In this document: piece by piece, positions 16,160 through 19,134 of the stretch
Numbering within the stretch: the first letter of the stretch is position 1
Layout: each line of letters opens with the position of its first letter
NCBI GenBank assembly: GCA_016919605.1
Contig: JACXTQ010000067.1
Span: forward strand, 1-19,134
Source of the DNA: Methylovulum sp.
GTDB taxonomy: Bacteria > Pseudomonadota > Gammaproteobacteria > Methylococcales > Methylomonadaceae
Reading direction: 5' to 3'
Length of the DNA: 19,134 nt
Translations under genes and position numbers: made by a program
The notes under the pieces: model-generated
What the model saw: the letters and a program-made list of their open reading frames with translations, nothing else
Databases searched by the model: none
Told to the model about the DNA's origin: nothing

Positions 16160-18583
16160 TTAATGCCCTGGTTTGCCAATTTCCGCCAATAAAGCTTCGG
16201 CGGCTTTTTGGTCAGGGAAGCTCCCTTTGGTTTTTGCCAACTCTAGGGCTTGTTTCAGTTCGGAACCGGCCAAGCTGTCATTGCCGTTTTTATGGTAGGC
16301 GACCGCCAAATGGTAGCGGAAAGTCGGCACATCGGGTATGGCCGCCACTATTTGGTTAAGCAGGTTAAGGCCTTCCGTAACCTTGTCTTGCTTTATCAAT
16401 ATCCAAGCATAAGTGTCCTTAAAATAATTTTGCTCGGAATCCTTAAACTTTTCGGCCAGCTGGGCGGCTCTCGCCAAGCGTGCCTTATCGGTGGTGTTCT
16501 CGCCCAGAATAGAAGCCAAATTATTGATCGCCACATCCAAACGCGGGTTTTTTTCCACCAATTGTTCGTAAAGTTTCACAGCCGCATCATGCTGGCCTTG
16601 ATTTTCATACAAAGAAGCCAGCGACAAGGACAGCTCGACGCTTTCTGCATTATGCTTGAGACCCTCCTGATAAGCCGCAATGGCCGTTGCTTTATCATTC
16701 TCCGCCAATTTAACATTCGCCAACAGCGCATAGAGCTTAGGGATTTTTGGGTCTTTGTTGATCAAGCTGCGCGTCAGCTCTGCCGCCTTGGTAAAGCTTT
16801 TGTCCAAACCATACAACTCCACCAACAATACGCCCGCCGAAATGTTTTGCGGGTTTTTGGTAAGCAAACTGCTCAGGAAGCCAATCATCTCCTCACGTTT
16901 TTTCAGGGCTTCGTAGCAACGGCCTAGGCTAATCAAGGCATCACTGTTTTCAGGGTATTTTGCCAGCAAATCCTTATAAATCGCAATGGCTTTAGGATAT
17001 TCGCCTTGCCCCTGATAAATCTGGCCTTGTAAGAAAGCCGCCAAATCTTTGGCCAGCGGATTTACGACGTTGCTGATTTGTTGGGCAATCAGCTTGGCTT
17101 CTTCCCAGTTGCTCTCGGACAAGTTGATTTTGCCCAGCTTTTCCAATAATACCAAATTGTCGGTCTTGAATTTTAAGGCTTTTTTCAAAATATCTTTGGC
17201 ATATTTGACATCATTGGTCGCCAACGCCTTGTCGTAAACATAGACCAAAGCCTCAAAATTGATCGGATTAAGCTCCAAGGCCTTGGCAAAATGCTTGTCA
17301 GCCTCCGCCTTATTGTCCTTGACCAAATAAGCTTGCCCCAACAAATACTGCACTTCATCGGAATTGGGCTTGGAAAACGCCAACTTATTGAGCATTTCGA
17401 GAGCTTCATCCGACAATTGCTTGGCCAAAAACCAACGCGCCCTTAAAATTTTGGCATTGTCATAATCAGGTTTGGCTTCCAAGATTTCGCCAATAACTTT
17501 ATCGGCGGTATCGTACTCCTTATTGTCCAGAATATTTTTCGCCAACAAGGTCTTGGCGGCAAAACCGAGATTAGAATCCTTTTCTGAGGCAATGACTTGG
17601 TTAAGCACGGTATTGGCTTCAGCATAGTTTTTTCTGGCGGCCATCCAATTGGCAAGATCCAACAACACTTTGGGCTGGTCTTTGGCTTGGGCGATAAATT
17701 GCTGGAACTGCTCCAGAGCCTTATCTTTTGAGAATTGCGCCAAAAAATCCAGCAACAACAATTTTGGCCTGATGTCATTGGGCAGTTGGACGATCAATTG
17801 GCGCAACAAATCTTCGGCTTCCTTCCTCTTATCCGTCTGGGTATAAATTTTCGCCAGCATTACCTTAAAATCCCTATTTTCAGGAAACAGGGCAATTAGG
17901 TTTTGATAAGCGGCCACCATCGCATTTATATCTTTGGCTTTGTCATAAATCTGAATCCTAAACAAATGGATGGCAATGTTTTTTGGATCGGCCTTAAGGG
18001 CTTTGTCAATTAAGTCAAGAGCCGTATGAAAGTCACCCTTCTCCATGAAAAGCAATGACTTCAAGGACAAAGCCTCGGCATAATCAGGTTTTTTTGCCAA
18101 AATGCCATCCAGTATCGCCAAAGCATCGGCGGATTTTTTTTGGCTGATAAACGCGGAGGCTCTTAAGGTTTGCGCGGACAGGTTTTGCCCATCTTCTTTC
18201 AGGACATAATCCGCTTGCTCTTGGGATTTGACCGGTTCGCCCAACAGTAACAGGACATTACCCAACTTTATCCGCGCTTCGATATGCTTGGGGGACAACT
18301 CGATCGCTTTGGTAAGGTTTTCTTTCATCGCCTTATACTGCTGATTTTTTTCATCCAGCAAGGCGAGATAATAATACGTTTGTGCGGTGTCTTTATCGGA
18401 TTGACTGGAAGTCTCCAATTCTAACTTAGCCTTATCATATTCACCCTTGTTAAGATAGTCGATGCCTTTTTGTAAATGCTCCTTACCCTCTTCCTTCTTG
18501 TCACATCCCTGTACCAATAACAAGGCGACAATAACGGTGCTGGCCAACAGCGCTCTTTTACTACCATGACGAATATCGTTCAT
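16160..18583 (-). CDS. prsT: PrsT, XrtA/PEP-CTERM system TPR-repeat lipoprotein
   Basis: A long protein of tetratricopeptide repeats, roughly twenty units over the whole mature chain, typical of the PrsT family of exosortase A genomes. The open frame begins at 18631, but I place the start at the ATG at 18583 (807 residues). The protein then begins MNDIRHGSKR, a hydrophobic run and the lipobox VQGC (24-27), with an AGG ribosome binding site 9 bases upstream. The residue after the lipidated Cys is Asp, which in E. coli keeps lipoproteins in the inner membrane. If that rule holds here, the TPR coil faces the periplasm from the inner membrane and could dock secretion or exopolysaccharide parts. 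Repeats such as YDKAKLELE and EYPKAIAIYKDLLAKYP are visible. It is the first gene of the operon, 47 bases before the epimerase. Confidence 0.92.
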   Translation of the reverse strand: MNDIRHGSKRALLASTVIVALLLVQGCDKKEEGKEHLQKGIDYLNKGEYDKAKLELETSSQSDKDTAQTYYYLALLDEKNQQYKAMKENLTKAIELSPKHIEARIKLGNVLLLLGEPVKSQEQADYVLKEDGQNLSAQTLRASAFISQKKSADALAILDGILAKKPDYAEALSLKSLLFMEKGDFHTALDLIDKALKADPKNIAIHLFRIQIYDKAKDINAMVAAYQNLIALFPENRDFKVMLAKIYTQTDKRKEAEDLLRQLIVQLPNDIRPKLLLLDFLAQFSKDKALEQFQQFIAQAKDQPKVLLDLANWMAARKNYAEANTVLNQVIASEKDSNLGFAAKTLLAKNILDNKEYDTADKVIGEILEAKPDYDNAKILRARWFLAKQLSDEALEMLNKLAFSKPNSDEVQYLLGQAYLVKDNKAEADKHFAKALELNPINFEALVYVYDKALATNDVKYAKDILKKALKFKTDNLVLLEKLGKINLSESNWEEAKLIAQQISNVVNPLAKDLAAFLQGQIYQGQGEYPKAIAIYKDLLAKYPENSDALISLGRCYEALKKREEMIGFLSSLLTKNPQNISAGVLLVELYGLDKSFTKAAELTRSLINKDPKIPKLYALLANVKLAENDKATAIAAYQEGLKHNAESVELSLSLASLYENQGQHDAAVKLYEQLVEKNPRLDVAINNLASILGENTTDKARLARAAQLAEKFKDSEQNYFKDTYAWILIKQDKVTEGLNLLNQIVAAIPDVPTFRYHLAVAYHKNGNDSLAGSELKQALELAKTKGSFPDQKAAEALLAEIGKPGH

Positions 18584-18668
18584 TTTAATTGACCTGCTTA
18601 GTGTTATTTGTAATCGGTTACCAAACCCCATTTGACCGGGCCTTAATGGGCTGTAGTAGATGAGGCAA

Positions 18669-18698
18669 ATTCTAACAGAGTTTAAAAGCCAACCTTAA
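18669..18698 (-). promoter_or_regulatory. weak sigma-70-like promoter candidate upstream of prsT
   Basis: On the minus strand a good -10 box TAGAAT (18669-18674) has only a poor -35 match TTAAGG (18693-18698), 18 bases upstream. It would give a leader of about 80 bases. The match is too loose to be sure. Confidence 0.28.
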
Positions 18699-18836
18699 CT
18701 CTTATCCATAAAAAAACTATTTGGCGTGCTTGCAACCCACTCATACCCGAAATATTTTTCACAAAAAAGGCATGGGATCGAAAAACACGAAACGTTAGCC
18801 CAAGTGTTCCATCCGTGCGGTAGCCACCCGGAACCC

Positions 18837-18852
18837 AGCATTGTATCTGCCA
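18837..18852 (-). promoter_or_regulatory. sigma-54 (RpoN) promoter candidate upstream of the prsT operon
   Basis: The minus strand reads TGGCAGATACAATGCT. The invariant GG of the -24 element and GC of the -12 element are present at the exact required spacing (ten bases between). The flanking TGGCA and TGCT also fit the consensus TGGCACG-N4-TTGCW, with three mismatches outside the invariant dinucleotides. It faces prsT and lies just after the fimV terminator. PEP-CTERM/XrtA genes in several bacteria are controlled by the PrsK/PrsR system with sigma-54, so location and type agree. The predicted start near 18826 implies a leader of about 240 bases. Confidence 0.55.
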
Positions 18853-18879
18853 ATTATGTCAGATAAACAACTTAATAAG

Positions 18880-18904
18880 AAAAAAGCCCAATAAAGGGCT
18901 TTTT
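18880..18904 (-). terminator. intrinsic terminator downstream of fimV (bidirectional shape)
   Basis: A perfect 9-base-pair stem (AAAAAGCCC 18881-18889 with GGGCTTTTT 18896-18904) closes a six-base loop. It has a T6 run on the minus strand and a T5 run on the plus strand. It begins 23 bases after the fimV stop codon and separates fimV from the prsT operon. Confidence 0.88.
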
Positions 18905-18927
18905 ATGAAAGGAGCGGGCGGATAATA

Positions 18928-19134
18928 CTATTGATAATTTTCAATGAGAGCTTTAGCAATCATCTGTTGCTCGTCAGTGCCTTTTTCCAGCACTTCCATG
19001 GCAATTTCCAAGGCCGCTTCATGGTCACCCATGTCAATATAGGCCATTGCCAAATCTAGCTTGGTTTCCATTTCGTCCATTTCAGACAAGTTAGCGACCC
19101 CAAAACTTTCAATACGTTGTTTCTCGCTAAAGCC
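18928..19134 (-). CDS. fimV: FimV-like protein, C-terminal fragment (partial)
   Basis: Only the last 68 residues and the stop are visible; the gene enters from the right edge in frame. The end METKLDLAMAYIDMGDHEAA followed by LEIAMEVLEKGTDEQQMIAKALIENYQ matches the conserved C-terminal domain of FimV proteins, a TPR-like pair of helices. FimV is an inner-membrane, peptidoglycan-binding hub for type IV pilus assembly and polar localisation in gammaproteobacteria. The domain can also occur in other FimV-type proteins, and the LysM and membrane parts are not visible. The gene is closed by a strong terminator. Confidence 0.85.
   Translation of the reverse strand, partial: GFSEKQRIESFGVANLSEMDEMETKLDLAMAYIDMGDHEAALEIAMEVLEKGTDEQQMIAKALIENYQ

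Larger units (their letters stand above)
18584..18927. other. intergenic region between prsT and fimV (leader and promoters)
   Basis: This gap of about 340 bases holds the fimV terminator, a sigma-54-like promoter, a weaker sigma-70-like promoter, and A/T-rich leader sequence before prsT. An open frame of 48 codons on the minus strand (18695-18841) is present, but it has no ribosome binding site and starts inside the -12 promoter element. I see no RNA gene. Confidence 0.6.

Noticed and set aside
16250..16927. Plus-strand open frame of 225 codons antisense to the end of prsT
   Set aside because: It lies wholly within a clear TPR coding region on the other strand. The composition is that of a shadow frame, and there is no promoter, ribosome binding site or recognisable domain.
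18721..18735. TTGGCGTGCTTGCA on the plus strand as a sigma-54 site
   Set aside because: The GG to GC spacing is three bases too short for RpoN, and it points away from prsT.
18695..18841. Minus-strand open frame of 48 codons in the fimV-prsT spacer
   Set aside because: It has no ribosome binding site, its ATG lies inside the -12 element of the sigma-54 candidate, and the product (rich in Trp, Phe and Cys) resembles no family I know. Without conservation data it cannot be called a gene.
1..19134. CRISPR arrays, tRNA/rRNA genes, transposases or phage genes
   Set aside because: I found no regularly spaced direct repeats, no tRNA-like cloverleaf and no transposase or integrase motif on either strand.

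Overview
The window looks like chromosomal DNA of a gammaproteobacterium, and a methanotroph of the Methylococcales type would fit. The evidence is a RimK close to the Escherichia coli protein, a FimV C-terminus, moderate GC, and a full set of XrtA/PEP-CTERM exopolysaccharide genes. The taxonomic call is inference. Every gene I can support is on the minus strand, so the reading order runs from high to low coordinates.

Right edge (about 18.6-19.1 kb): the last 69 codons of a fimV-like gene end in a strong hairpin terminator. A spacer of roughly 350 bases follows. It holds a sigma-54-like promoter and a weaker sigma-70 candidate, both pointing at the exopolysaccharide operon.

Middle (about 1.6-18.6 kb): thirteen tightly packed genes, most of them overlapping or a few bases apart, form what reads as one long operon. 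In order of transcription they are: PrsT TPR lipoprotein; UDP-sugar epimerase; UDP-N-acetylhexosamine dehydrogenase (TviB type); Wza-like export lipoprotein; chain-length determinant; tyrosine autokinase; outer-membrane beta-barrel; ExeA-like ATPase; polysaccharide deacetylase; FemAB-like acyltransferase; two glycosyltransferases; and an asparagine-synthase-like amidotransferase. Together they cover precursor sugar supply, glycan assembly, decoration (deacetylation, amidation, possible aminoacylation), length control and export. The exosortase gene xrtA, a flippase, a polymerase, an initiating sugar-phosphate transferase and the PrsK/PrsR regulators are not here. No PEP-CTERM substrate is encoded here either.

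Left edge (1-1.6 kb): after a probable terminator comes a GC-rich spacer with mutually exclusive hairpins, then rimK with its own promoter, then the start of a small arginine-rich gene of unknown function with a good promoter and ribosome binding site. I found no tRNA, rRNA, CRISPR array, transposase or prophage gene.

Points most worth a second look: the sigma-54 site before prsT, the missing exosortase, a Ser/Gly repeat insertion in the export lipoprotein, a TTG start of the barrel protein that leaves about 130 untranslated bases inside the operon, and the predicted amidated-uronate chemistry.
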